From Sandaracinaceae bacterium (GTDB taxonomy: Bacteria; Myxococcota_A; Polyangia; Polyangiales; Sandaracinaceae): a stretch of DNA of 64,000 nt. Below the pieces are notes generated by a model. It was not told the DNA's origin and ran no database searches. It saw only the letters and a list, made by a program, of their open reading frames with translations. Below are positions 49,687 to 58,801 of the stretch, piece after piece. The stretch covers positions 62,001 to 126,000 of the forward strand of contig JAHBWG010000001.1 in NCBI GenBank assembly GCA_019637095.1. The letters run 5' to 3'. The stretch's first letter is position 1, and the number at the start of each line of letters is the position of its first letter. Both the position numbers and the translations under genes were made by a program.

Positions 49687-51297
49687 ATGGCGCGGGACGG
49701 GCGGCGGATCCTCGAGGGCATCGGGGTGCTCGCCCTCGCGAGCGGCCCCGCCGTCGCCACGCTCGCGCTGAACGCCGGCGCCGCGCACCTCGAGCTCTTC
49801 GCGGCGAGCGCCGGGGTCGGCGCGCTCGCCGTCGCGCTCGGCGCGTGGCCGCGCGCCGCCCTCGCGCGCGCGAGCGCGCTCGCCGCGGGCGCCCTGCCGA
49901 CGATCGCGTCCGGCGCGGTCCTGCCGGAGGTGTCGAGCCCGCTCTCCACGCAGCCGCAGGTGCTCGCGACGAGCGCGGTGGCCACGGCGGCCGAGGGGGA
50001 GGTGCTGGCCCTCTGCCTCGCGTCGGCCCTCGGCGCGGGGTGGCTCGCGGCGCGCGCGCTCCGCGCGGGCCTCGCCGCGGGCGCGTGGTCGTGGGGGACC
50101 GCGCTCGCCGCGCTCGCGACCGCGGGCGCCTTCCCCGCCTTCGTGCTCGCGACCTCGACCGGGCCCAACGAGAGCGCGTGGTATCGCTGGCTCGGGGCGG
50201 GCGTCGGGGCGCTCGCCTTCGTGGCGATCTGCGCGCGCCGCGAGCGGGACGGCGAGCGAGGCGGCGCGCACGTGCCGGAGATCGCGGCCGGCGCGATCGT
50301 GCTCGCGGGCGTCGTCGCGCTCTCCCTCCTCGCCAACGCGGCGTACTACCAGAGCAGCGTGCTCGTCGCGTCGACGCACGGTGATCCGTGGACGCTCGTG
50401 CGCATGTCGGAGGGCCTGGCGTCGGACGCGGCCATGCTCGGCCGGCGCTGGGGCCCGTGGGGATACGCGGTCGCGGCGTCGCCGGCGCTGGTGGCGTTCG
50501 GCCTCGCCGCGCGCGCGCCGACGCGGGCGGCGCTGTCCCACGGCGGCGCGGCGCTCGCAGGGCTCGCGATCGCGATCGCGAGCGCCCTCTTCCTGTCGCA
50601 CCGGCTCGACGAGCACGCCACGCGCGCCGCGGCGCCAGGCACGCTCGCCGAGCTCGAGCTCCCCCGCGAGCGGTCGCGCCGCATCGGCGTCGACGCGCTC
50701 GGCTGGGCCGACATCGCCGTCCGACCGGAGGGCGTGTTCGATGCGCGCGGGGCGCGGCTCGACGAGGCGGCGCTCACCCGCGCTCGCGCGCCGCTGGCGA
50801 TCGCGATCGATCGCCGCGTGCCCGGGGCGACGCTCGCCGCGATCACCGAGCGGTTGACGGAGGCGGGTCACGACGAGGTCTACCTCGCCGTCGAGCGGAC
50901 GGACCCGGCGCTCGCGCAGGCGGCCCGCGCGCTCGCGCCGATCGCGCCGCGCGCGATCCCTCGGATCGAGGCGAGCCGCCTCGGAGCCCTCTCGGTCTAC
51001 CTCTTCGACGAGCGCGTGCTGGTGCGGGAGGTGCGCTGCGAGGTCCTCCTCGAGCTCGGCCCGGAGGGACGCGAGGTGCTCGTCGAGCGCGCGGCGCCGT
51101 TCAGGCGGCTCGCGCCGTCGGCCTCGACCGAGGATCAACGCGAGCTCGTGGGCGAGCGCGAGGTGTGCCTGCGCCTCGACGGCGGGCACGTCGAGGACAT
51201 CCTGCGGGCGCTCGACCGCGGCCGCGCGTGGGCCGACGGACCGCCCGTCACCCCCGCGCTGTGGCCGCGCGCACCGAGCTCGGTGCGCGAACCGTGA
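49687..51297 (+). CDS. Membrane protein with ExbD-like C-terminal domain
   Basis: 536 residues. About nine hydrophobic spans fill the first 320 residues. After the last span the soluble part reads RRIGVDALGWADIAVRPEGV, then LDEAALTRARAPLAIAIDRR and LTEAGHDEVYLAVERTDP, which resembles the periplasmic domain of ExbD/TolR proteins (strand-helix-strand with a bound Arg). If so, it is an unusual fusion of a long membrane domain with an ExbD-type domain. No ExbB gene is near. Nine bases after the previous gene, so likely co-transcribed. Confidence 0.6.
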   Translation: MARDGRRILEGIGVLALASGPAVATLALNAGAAHLELFAASAGVGALAVALGAWPRAALARASALAAGALPTIASGAVLPEVSSPLSTQPQVLATSAVATAAEGEVLALCLASALGAGWLAARALRAGLAAGAWSWGTALAALATAGAFPAFVLATSTGPNESAWYRWLGAGVGALAFVAICARRERDGERGGAHVPEIAAGAIVLAGVVALSLLANAAYYQSSVLVASTHGDPWTLVRMSEGLASDAAMLGRRWGPWGYAVAASPALVAFGLAARAPTRAALSHGGAALAGLAIAIASALFLSHRLDEHATRAAAPGTLAELELPRERSRRIGVDALGWADIAVRPEGVFDARGARLDEAALTRARAPLAIAIDRRVPGATLAAITERLTEAGHDEVYLAVERTDPALAQAARALAPIAPRAIPRIEASRLGALSVYLFDERVLVREVRCEVLLELGPEGREVLVERAAPFRRLAPSASTEDQRELVGEREVCLRLDGGHVEDILRALDRGRAWADGPPVTPALWPRAPSSVREP

Positions 51298-51316
51298 GCC
51301 GCTCGGCGCACACCGC

Positions 51317-51886
51317 TCAGCGACAACGTACCGTGCGATGGACATCACCCGGGCACGGTTGGTCCACGCGCTCCTGACAGGTGCGATAGACGGCGCGCTC
51401 TCCGCAGACGGGATCGACCCACCCGATCCGACAGCTCGCGCACGGCAAGCCGCCCACGAAGATCTCGCTCCGTAGCGGCGTCTCTCGCCCGTCGCAGTCG
51501 TAGTCGAAGCTCGGCACCCCGTCGCGATCGTAGGGCTCGGCGAAGAACTGCAGCTGCCCCGGCCACACGCGCTCGTCACCATCGAAGCAGTCGACCCGGC
51601 CCCCCGTGTCGGGCGCCCAACCCTCGGGGCAGGGCGCGCACCCCTCGACGCTCGGCCCGGCGCCCCAGCCGTCGCCGTCGCCGTCCTCGCGGCAGGCGAC
51701 GAGCTCGCCTCCGTCGCAGGCCGGGTCGCCGTCGAGCGCGGCGCCGGAGGCGTCGCGCAGGCGGTCCTCGTTGCTGCGCGGCGGGGTGCAGCCGAGCCCC
51801 ACGGCGAGCAGCGCCACGAGACAGGCGCCGACATGATCGTTCGCGGCGAGGGCGCGCCTTCGCTCCAGTCTGACGTTGGGCTCCAT
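51317..51886 (-). CDS. Cys-rich lipoprotein
   Basis: Start at MEPNVRLERRRALAAN (51886); 189 residues. Signal ends in LLAVGLGC. Short Ca-loop-like DGDGDGWG and repeated Cys/Asp motifs (CFDGDERVWPGQ; YDCDGRETPL; GLPCASCRIGW) follow, similar to the myxobacterial metal-loop lipoproteins. The frame extends upstream without coding character. Function unknown. Convergent with the ExbD-like gene. Confidence 0.62.
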   Translation of the reverse strand: MEPNVRLERRRALAANDHVGACLVALLAVGLGCTPPRSNEDRLRDASGAALDGDPACDGGELVACREDGDGDGWGAGPSVEGCAPCPEGWAPDTGGRVDCFDGDERVWPGQLQFFAEPYDRDGVPSFDYDCDGRETPLRSEIFVGGLPCASCRIGWVDPVCGERAVYRTCQERVDQPCPGDVHRTVRCR

Positions 51887-52010
51887 ACGACGCGCGACCG
51901 TAGCATCAACGCCGGGCCCTCGCGCGACCCGCACCGACGGACGGGCCGTCACCCCGCCCCGTGGCCGCGCGCACGCCGAGGAGCGCGGCACGCGGCGTCA
52001 CCGGCGGCGC

Positions 52011-54323
52011 TCACTCCATCGTGTCGAGGCGCAGCGTCGCGCCGGCGCGCACGCGCGCGTGCGGCAGGCGGTAGTCGGAGAGCACCTCGCCGTCGATGCG
52101 CGCCTCGCGCAGCGCCGGCTGCGCGTCGCTCGCGTCGGGCGCCTCGATCACGAAGACTCCGTCGCCGATCTGGATCTCGGTGCGCGTCGAGAGCGCGCCG
52201 CCGATCAGGTAGCTGTCCTCCCCGGTGAGGGAGTAGAGGCCCATCGTGGTGAAGACGAGCCACGCGCTCAGCGTGCCGGCGTCGTCGTTGCCGGGCAGCC
52301 CGCGCGGCCCGTCGCCGTACCACGACTGCGCGACCCAGCGCGCCCAGCGCGCGCCCTCGGCGCCCTCGCCGAGCGCGGTGAACACGTACGGCGCGTGGAT
52401 GTCGGGCTCGTTGCCGTGCCAGTACCAGCGCGGCGGCAGGAACGTGCGCCGCTCGGTGAGCGACTGCTCGAAGAAGTACCGCAGCCGCTCGAGCATCACG
52501 CCGCGGCCCCCCATGTGCTCGGCGAGCCCGACCAGATCGTGCGGGACGAGCCAGAGGTACTGCCACGCGTTGCCCTCGCTGTACTCCTCCTGCCACGAGT
52601 CGTCGTAGAAGTGCTCGACGAAGCGGCCGTCCTCGTGGCGGCCGACGAAGAACTGCCGCGCCGGGTCCCAGGTGTTGCGCCAGTTCCCCGCGCGCTCGCG
52701 GAAGCGCGCCGCGTCGGCCGCCTCGCCGAGCGCGTCGGCGAGGAACGCGAGCGCCCAGTCGGCGTACGCGAACTCGAGCGTCTTGCTCGTGCTCCAGCCG
52801 CCCGTCTCGTAGGGCACGTAGCCGAGCCGATCGTAGACCTCGGCGTGCCCTCGGCCGCGGAACGCCGGGCTCGCGTCGCCGAACGCGCCGGCGCGCATCG
52901 CGTCGTAGGCGGTGCGCAGGTCGAAGTCGGTCAGGCCCTTGCGCCACGAGTCGGCGATCACCATCGCCGCCGGATCACCGAGCATGCCGCCCGTGTAGCC
53001 GATCCCGTGCGGCCAGCGCGGCATCGCGCCGCCGGCCGCCGCCATCGCGGTGAGCGAGCGGAGGAAGTCGAGCTGCACCTCGGGGTACACGAGCGTGAGC
53101 AGCGGGTGCAGCGTGCGGTACGTGTCCCAGAGCGAGAAGTCCGTGTAGTAGAGCCAGCCGTCCGCCTCGTGGACCTCCTTGTCGAGGCCGCGGTAGCGGC
53201 CGTCGACGTCGGTCGCGAGCGTCGGCATCAAGAGCGCGTGGTAGAGCGCCGTGTAGAAGCGGCGGATGTCGTGCTCGTAGCGCGCCTCGATCACGATGCG
53301 CCCGAGCCAGCGCTCCCAGACCTCCTCGCTCTCGCGGCGGACCGCGTCGAAGTCGAACGCGCGCGACTCGGCGGCGAGGTTGGCGCGCGCGCCCTCGACG
53401 CTCACGTACGAGATCGCCACCTCGAGCACGACCTCTCGGCCGCCGCTCGGATCGAACGTGATCCACGCGCCGCTGCGCCCGCCGGTCGCCGCGCTGCGAT
53501 CGGCGTGGAGCACGTCCTGTTCCCACACGCCGTGCGAGACGAAGGGGCGGCTCGCGCGCGCGACGAACCAGAGCGGCTGGCCGCCGAAGCGGCTCGAGTA
53601 GCCGCCCGCGGTGCTCGCGAACCCGGTGATCTCGCCGCTCGCGACGTCGACGTCGATCGCGCCGTCGACCGAGTGGTTGTCGCTCGAGAGGCGGTGCCCG
53701 AGGTCGAAGAGGATCGCCTGCGAGGAGCCCTCCGCGAAGGTGTAGCGGTGCACGGCGACGCGGTCGGTCGAGGTCAGCTCCGCGCGGATGCCGCCGCGCT
53801 CGAGGGTGACCGCATAGTAGCCGGCCGACGCGACCTCGTCGGAGCGGCGCGTCATGTGCCCGCTCTGGTCGGTGAACGCGGGCTCCATCGCCGGCACCGG
53901 CATCACGCCGAGGTTGCCGTAGCCGGGCGTGCCGGTGCCGTGCATGCGCGCGTGGCTGAAGCCGTTGATGAAGTCGTCGGTGAACGCGTAGCCGGCGCAG
54001 TGCGTGAAGCCGGGCGCGCCGCCCTCGTTCTGCGTGTCCGGGCCGGGGCGCACCATGCCGTACGGGCGCGTCGGGCCGGGGTAGGTGTTGCCGAGATCGT
54101 TGTAGCCGGAGCCGCCGGTGCCGAGGAACGGGTCGACGTGCTCGATGAGCGGCGTCGCGGCGCGCACCGACGGCGGCGGCGGCGGCGGAGGTCCCGCGTC
54201 GGCGAGCGCGGCGTCGGTGCCGCCGTCGGCCGGCGGCGAGCTCCCATCGCACGCGACGAAGAGGACGAAGGTGAGCAGGACGAAGAGGAGCGGCGCGAGG
54301 GTGAGGCGGTGCGGCACGACCAT
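52011..54323 (-). CDS. GH92-family alpha-mannosidase, lipoprotein
   Basis: 770 residues. Signal LLFVLLTFVLFVAC, Pro-rich linker, then a full GH92 enzyme: HVDPFLGTGGSGYNDLGNTY, PTRPYGMVRPGPDTQNEGG, FSHARMHGTGTPGYGNLG, the acid/base region YWHGNEPDIHAPYVF and the metal/catalytic loop GLPGNDDAGTLSAWLVFTTM. GH92 enzymes are Ca-dependent exo-alpha-mannosidases that trim alpha-1,2, -1,3 or -1,6 mannose from glycoproteins or fungal wall mannan. Lipid anchor suggests work at the cell surface. Start at MVVPHRL (54323); four codons more are possible. Downstream of two lipoprotein/GH5 genes on the same strand. Confidence 0.92.
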   Translation of the reverse strand: MVVPHRLTLAPLLFVLLTFVLFVACDGSSPPADGGTDAALADAGPPPPPPPSVRAATPLIEHVDPFLGTGGSGYNDLGNTYPGPTRPYGMVRPGPDTQNEGGAPGFTHCAGYAFTDDFINGFSHARMHGTGTPGYGNLGVMPVPAMEPAFTDQSGHMTRRSDEVASAGYYAVTLERGGIRAELTSTDRVAVHRYTFAEGSSQAILFDLGHRLSSDNHSVDGAIDVDVASGEITGFASTAGGYSSRFGGQPLWFVARASRPFVSHGVWEQDVLHADRSAATGGRSGAWITFDPSGGREVVLEVAISYVSVEGARANLAAESRAFDFDAVRRESEEVWERWLGRIVIEARYEHDIRRFYTALYHALLMPTLATDVDGRYRGLDKEVHEADGWLYYTDFSLWDTYRTLHPLLTLVYPEVQLDFLRSLTAMAAAGGAMPRWPHGIGYTGGMLGDPAAMVIADSWRKGLTDFDLRTAYDAMRAGAFGDASPAFRGRGHAEVYDRLGYVPYETGGWSTSKTLEFAYADWALAFLADALGEAADAARFRERAGNWRNTWDPARQFFVGRHEDGRFVEHFYDDSWQEEYSEGNAWQYLWLVPHDLVGLAEHMGGRGVMLERLRYFFEQSLTERRTFLPPRWYWHGNEPDIHAPYVFTALGEGAEGARWARWVAQSWYGDGPRGLPGNDDAGTLSAWLVFTTMGLYSLTGEDSYLIGGALSTRTEIQIGDGVFVIEAPDASDAQPALREARIDGEVLSDYRLPHARVRAGATLRLDTME

Positions 54324-54348
54324 CGGAAGGTACACCCGGCCGGCACGC

Positions 54349-55845
54349 TCAGGGTACGAGCGCGAGGTCGTCGATGCCGAATCCCTCGCCCCCGGCGCTG
54401 CCGTCGCTGTGGAAGAGGACGCGAACTCTCACGGCCCCGTGTCCGGCTGCACCCATCAAAGGGTGTTGCGCGGCCATCCATTGGCCGGCGCCGCTCGATC
54501 CCGACCATCCGCGGGCCATCGCGTACCAGTTCGTCCCGCCCGAGGTGGGCGTGCCGACGGTGACGAAGTCCGCGCCGTCGATCGAGACCTCGACGCGCCC
54601 GAAGTCGCAGCACGCCTCCGTCTGGTACGCGCGCGACAACGAAACTTGCGGATCTCGCGTGTGCGCGCGCATGTCGTAGCAGGGGAGCATCAGCGCGCCG
54701 CGCTCGTTGTTGCCGTAGCCCGCGCCCAGCCCGGTCATCCACGCGCGCGAGCCGCTCGCCGCGCTGCGGATCAGCGCGCCGGCCGGCGTGCCCCACGCCC
54801 AGCTCGAGGGCGCGCCCATCACGTAGAGGCCGCCGTCGTCCGCCTCGAAGTCGCTGAAGTAGCCGGTGAACGGCTGGCTCGCGTGGCCCCACGACGCGGC
54901 GTCGTTCGAGGCGTCCTCGTCGCCGACGGTCGAGACCGTCGCGCGCGTCGTCGTCGCGAGCGGCCCCCCGATCTCCACCGTCTGCGTCGCGAGGTAGCCG
55001 AGCGTGTCGTCGAACGGGCGGCGCAGCGTCTCGACGCCGTCGACCTCGCCGCGGATCTCGAAGCCGGTGACGGGGAGCCCGCCGACGTTGGTCACCGTCG
55101 CGACCATCCAGCCGCACCGCGCCGCCTCCGAGGCGCTCATCGCGAGGTCGAACGACGCGGGCCGCAGCTCGAAGTCGTCGATCGCCGCGCCGTCGCCGCC
55201 GATCGCGCTGCCGTCGCTGCGGAACCGCAAGCGTACTTGCACCGCGCGGCTCCCCGCGGTGCCCGGCAAGAGCGTCGAGCCGCGCTGCCACTCGTACGCG
55301 CCGCTCCAGCCCACGCCGGGGTAGAAGCCGATCCGCGCCTCGCCGGTCGCGAGCTGCCACGTCTCGCCGCCGTCCGCCGTGTACTCGAGCGAGAGCCGGT
55401 CGCAGCACTGCTCGCTGAAGACCGTCCAGTCGAGGCTCACGAGCAGATCGGCGCGCGCGGCCGAGGCGTCGAAGCACGGCGAGACGAGCAGCGACGCGTC
55501 GTGGTCGTCGTAGGGCTCGGCGAGCCGCGTCACGAACGCGTGCTCGCCCTCCGACGCGCGGGTGATCTGCGCGCCCGTCGGGCGGCCCCACTCCCAGCTC
55601 GCCGGCGTGCGCTCGCTCTCGGTGGTCACGCCCCAGCCGCCCGGGCCGGCCTCGAAGCCCTCGCGGTAACCGGCGCCCAGTACGATCGGCGAGGTGCAGT
55701 CGGGCACCGGCAGGGGCCTGCCCGCGTCGCGCGAGGGCGGCGGGCGCCCGGCGTCTTCGCCCTCGCGCACCACGCGCCACCCGCCGAGGTTCGGCACGCA
55801 GCCCACGAGCGCGAGGGCGAGCGAAGCGAGCAGGGCGGCGCGCAT
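54349..55845 (-). CDS. Lipoprotein with two MAM/jelly-roll-like domains
   Basis: 498 residues; lipobox LALALVGC. Two similar ~190-residue domains flank a short Ig-like segment: each has a Trp/Gly start (WEWGRPTGAQITRASEG; WAWGTPAGALIRSAASG), a CFD or CYD strand with two cysteines, and LDWTVFSEQCCDRLSLEYTA versus YQTEACCDFGRVEVSIDG, then an IDDFEL or IDDLAL end. This is the laminin-G/MAM-type fold used to bind carbohydrate or protein. The paired Cys (QCCDR, ACCDF) are conserved in both copies. It lies between GH92 and GH5 genes and likely targets their substrate. Confidence 0.75.
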   Translation of the reverse strand: MRAALLASLALALVGCVPNLGGWRVVREGEDAGRPPPSRDAGRPLPVPDCTSPIVLGAGYREGFEAGPGGWGVTTESERTPASWEWGRPTGAQITRASEGEHAFVTRLAEPYDDHDASLLVSPCFDASAARADLLVSLDWTVFSEQCCDRLSLEYTADGGETWQLATGEARIGFYPGVGWSGAYEWQRGSTLLPGTAGSRAVQVRLRFRSDGSAIGGDGAAIDDFELRPASFDLAMSASEAARCGWMVATVTNVGGLPVTGFEIRGEVDGVETLRRPFDDTLGYLATQTVEIGGPLATTTRATVSTVGDEDASNDAASWGHASQPFTGYFSDFEADDGGLYVMGAPSSWAWGTPAGALIRSAASGSRAWMTGLGAGYGNNERGALMLPCYDMRAHTRDPQVSLSRAYQTEACCDFGRVEVSIDGADFVTVGTPTSGGTNWYAMARGWSGSSGAGQWMAAQHPLMGAAGHGAVRVRVLFHSDGSAGGEGFGIDDLALVP

Positions 55846-55901
55846 GCGACGACGCAGTCTACGTCCTCGCGCCGGCCGGTGCCCCCGCGCCTTCGCCGCG
55901 C

Positions 55902-57353
55902 TCACTCGGGCTCGATCCGCACCAGCCGGCGGCCCGCGCCCGCGCACAGGACCTCGACGCGCCCCGTCGCCGCGTCGCGCGCGGGCGGATCGAGCGGCGC
56001 GCCGTCGCAGCGCACGACGAAGCGCTCGGGGTACGTCACCGGCACGTAGATCACGTGCGGCGCGGTGTCCGTGCGGCCCTCGTAGGCGAGCTCGAACACG
56101 CGCGTGTCGGCGTCGTAGCGCATCGAGACGGGCTCGCCGGCGATGCGCTCGGCGTACACGCGACCGTGCGCCGCGATCACCGCCGGCCGCTCCGTCCAGC
56201 TCCCGTCCGGCGCCTGCTCGAAGAAGCCCCACCGGCCCTGGCTCTCCTCCTTCCAGAGCCACACCGCGGCGCTCGCGAGCCGCTCGTCGAAGAGCTCGTG
56301 CATGAAGCGCACGTAGCGATCCGCGTTGGGCGCGTCGGGCCCGATCCCCCACTCGCCGACGAGGAGCGGCACGTCCCAGCGCGCCGCCTCGTTCACCGCG
56401 TTCTCGACGTTCGGCTCGAGGTCCGCGCGCGTGAGCCGCTCGAGCTCGGCGCGGCTGTCGGAGAACGCGAACGTGTAGAGGTGCACCGCGTACACGCCGC
56501 CGTCGTCGGCGAACGGGGCGCGCGCGAGCGGCGCCCGCTCGGTGAAGTTCCGTGTCGCGCTCGGCTCGAAGAGCAGGAGGTGCCGCGCGTCGACCTCGCG
56601 GATCGCGCGCGAGACGCGATCGTGGAACGCGACGAGGTACCGGTCCGCGGTGATCGGCTCGTTGTAGAGGTCGTAGCCCAGCACGAGCGGCTCGTCCGCG
56701 AAGCGCGCCGCGACGTGGCGCGCCATCCGCGCGAACGCCGCCTGCAGCCGCACGTCCTCGACGTCCTCGTCGTCGTCGACGAAGAACGAGGTGTACGCGC
56801 GCTGGACCTGCGCGCTCGCGATCCGCGCGGGCAGCGAGTCGCCGAGCGGGCCCTCGAGCAGCATCTCGGGCGCGGGGTGGATCGCCCAGAGCGGCGCGCC
56901 GTCCTCGCCGATCTCCTTGCTGTAGGCGTCCTGGTGGAAGTCCACGATCACGTGCACGCCGGCGCGCGCGCACGCCGCGACCACCGCCTCGACGCGATCG
57001 AGGTACGCCTCGTCGAAGGTCCCCTCGGTCGGCTCGACCCCGGACCAGTTGATCGGCAGGCGCAGGACCGAGAGGCCGAGCTCGCGCATCCGCCGCGCGT
57101 CGGTCTCGTCGAACGCGGGGATCTCCTCGAGCGCGGTGCGGCCGTCGTCGAACGTCACGTCGAAGACCCCGTCGACGCGCGCGTTCACGCCGCGCAGGAT
57201 CACCACGCGCCCCGTGTCGTCGCGCAGGTGGCGCCGGTCCGAGCCCACCCATGCCTCGCTCGGCGGGGCATACGGATCGAGCGGCGCGGGCGCGGGATCG
57301 CAGCCCACGGCGAGTGAGAAGAGGCAAGCGAGCGGAAGCAGGCGGCGCGTCAC
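55902..57353 (-). CDS. GH5 endoglycoceramidase-like lipoprotein
   Basis: 483 residues; lipobox FSLAVGC. GH5 (alpha/beta)8 enzyme with VRLP-type LSVLRLPINWSGVEPTEG, HVIVDFHQDAYSKEIGEDG (the FHQD form typical of endoglycoceramidases), acid/base Glu in LYNEP (E232) and nucleophile Glu in LLVGEWGIG (E334). A C-terminal beta domain ends the chain, as in known EGCases. It should cut the glycan from glycosphingolipids or related glycolipids at the cell surface. Its start codon is only 23 bases from that of the divergent TAXI-type gene. Confidence 0.88.
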   Translation of the reverse strand: MTRRLLPLACLFSLAVGCDPAPAPLDPYAPPSEAWVGSDRRHLRDDTGRVVILRGVNARVDGVFDVTFDDGRTALEEIPAFDETDARRMRELGLSVLRLPINWSGVEPTEGTFDEAYLDRVEAVVAACARAGVHVIVDFHQDAYSKEIGEDGAPLWAIHPAPEMLLEGPLGDSLPARIASAQVQRAYTSFFVDDDEDVEDVRLQAAFARMARHVAARFADEPLVLGYDLYNEPITADRYLVAFHDRVSRAIREVDARHLLLFEPSATRNFTERAPLARAPFADDGGVYAVHLYTFAFSDSRAELERLTRADLEPNVENAVNEAARWDVPLLVGEWGIGPDAPNADRYVRFMHELFDERLASAAVWLWKEESQGRWGFFEQAPDGSWTERPAVIAAHGRVYAERIAGEPVSMRYDADTRVFELAYEGRTDTAPHVIYVPVTYPERFVVRCDGAPLDPPARDAATGRVEVLCAGAGRRLVRIEPE

Positions 57354-57376
57354 GCCGAGAGGCTACCATCGCGCGG

Positions 57377-58792
57377 ATGGCCGACCAGCCGAGCCCCGTC
57401 CCGATCTCCCCGCGCCGCCGCGCGCTGATCCGCGGCGCGCTGATCGCCGTCGCGGTCCTCGCGATCCTCGCGATCGCGCTCTCGGTCGACTTCGCGCCGA
57501 ACCTCGCGCACGTCGACGTCGGCGTCGTGAGCGGCGCGCCGGGCGGCCACTACCACGCGGAGGTCGAGCGGCTGCGGGCGCGCGCGGAGCGCGAGGGCGG
57601 CCGCGTCCGCAACCTCGCCACCGCGGGCTCGGGCGAGAACCTCGCGCGGCTCGCGGCGCCGGGCGAAGCGTGCGAGGTGGACTTCGGGCTCGTGCAGGAC
57701 GGCATGGCGTTCGATCCGGCGAGCGGGATCGAGGTCGTCGCGCGGCTCCCGCGCCCCGAGACGCTGTTCTTCTTCGGCCGCGACGCCGACGCGATCGAGG
57801 ACTTCCGCGATCTGCGCGGCCGCCGGATCGGCGCGGGCCCCGAGGGCAGCGGCACCGCCGCGCTGGTCGCGGCGCTCTTCGCGCTGCCCGGCTTCGACGG
57901 GCTCGAGGTGACGCTCGAGCACGCGCCCGTCGCCGCGCAGATCGAGCGCGCCGCCGCGGGCGAGCTCGACCTCGCGGCGGTCGTCGTGTTCGAGGACGCC
58001 GGGCTCGCGCGCGACGCGGTGCGGCGCGGCCTGCGGCTCGCCAGCTTCGCGAGCGCGCGCGCGGTCGCCACGCAGCTCCCCGGCGCGCGCGCGCACCGCA
58101 TCGACGCCGGCCACTACGACGCGGTGCGCGGCGTCCCTCGGCGCGACGTGGACGTGCTCGCGCTCGACACGCTCGTGCTCGCGAGCCCGTGCGCGCGGCG
58201 CTCCGAGATCCACGCGCTGCTCACCGTGCTGTCGCGCGAGCTCCCCGGCTTCTTCGAGCGCAACCGCCGGGCCGTCGAGCCGCACGGGCTCGCGCTCAGC
58301 GCCGTCGCGCGCGAGCACTTCGACAACCGCGGCCCGCCGCTGGTCGACCTCTACCTCCCGCGGATCGTCGACGTGATCCCGCTCAGCAACTTCATGACGT
58401 TCGTCATGGGGGTGAGCCTCTTGTTCAACGCGATGAGCTTCTTCAACCGCTTCCGGCTCTGGCGGCTCGACACGCGCCGCGTGAAGCTCGAGCGCGAGCT
58501 GCGCGAGCTGTTCGGCGGCGGCATCACGCGCGCGGAGCTCGACCTGCTCGACGCGCACGCCACGTTGACGGACACCGCAGCGCGCGAGCGCTTCCGGGGC
58601 ATCGTGCAGCGCCTGAGCGAGCTGCTCGAGGTCTGCCGCGAGCACGCCGTCTCGTTCCTCGTCCCGATGGGACAGGAGATGTCCTACCGCTACCAGGAGG
58701 ACCTCATGATCGACACGCTCGCGGAGCTGCGCCGCTTCGAGAAGCGCCTGCCGCCCCTCGCCGCGCCGGCACCACCCGCCGAAGAGCGATAG
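57377..58792 (+). CDS. TAXI-family solute-binding protein, membrane anchored
   Basis: 471 residues. One N-terminal span (LIRGALIAVAVLAILAIALS), then a TRAP-type TAXI domain: VDVGVVSGAPGGHYHAEVER, NLATAGSGENLARLAAPGE, DFGLVQDGMA, and FRDLRGRRIGAGPEGSGTAA. A second span (LSNFMTFVMGVSLLFNAMSF) and a cytoplasmic-looking helical tail follow. TAXI proteins bind small carboxylates for TRAP transporters, but no TRAP membrane genes are present and the protein stays anchored by two spans. A sensor role, perhaps with the kinase ten bases downstream, is my inference. Confidence 0.8.
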   Translation: MADQPSPVPISPRRRALIRGALIAVAVLAILAIALSVDFAPNLAHVDVGVVSGAPGGHYHAEVERLRARAEREGGRVRNLATAGSGENLARLAAPGEACEVDFGLVQDGMAFDPASGIEVVARLPRPETLFFFGRDADAIEDFRDLRGRRIGAGPEGSGTAALVAALFALPGFDGLEVTLEHAPVAAQIERAAAGELDLAAVVVFEDAGLARDAVRRGLRLASFASARAVATQLPGARAHRIDAGHYDAVRGVPRRDVDVLALDTLVLASPCARRSEIHALLTVLSRELPGFFERNRRAVEPHGLALSAVAREHFDNRGPPLVDLYLPRIVDVIPLSNFMTFVMGVSLLFNAMSFFNRFRLWRLDTRRVKLERELRELFGGGITRAELDLLDAHATLTDTAARERFRGIVQRLSELLEVCREHAVSFLVPMGQEMSYRYQEDLMIDTLAELRRFEKRLPPLAAPAPPAEER

Positions 58793-58801
58793 GCTGGCAG
58801 G

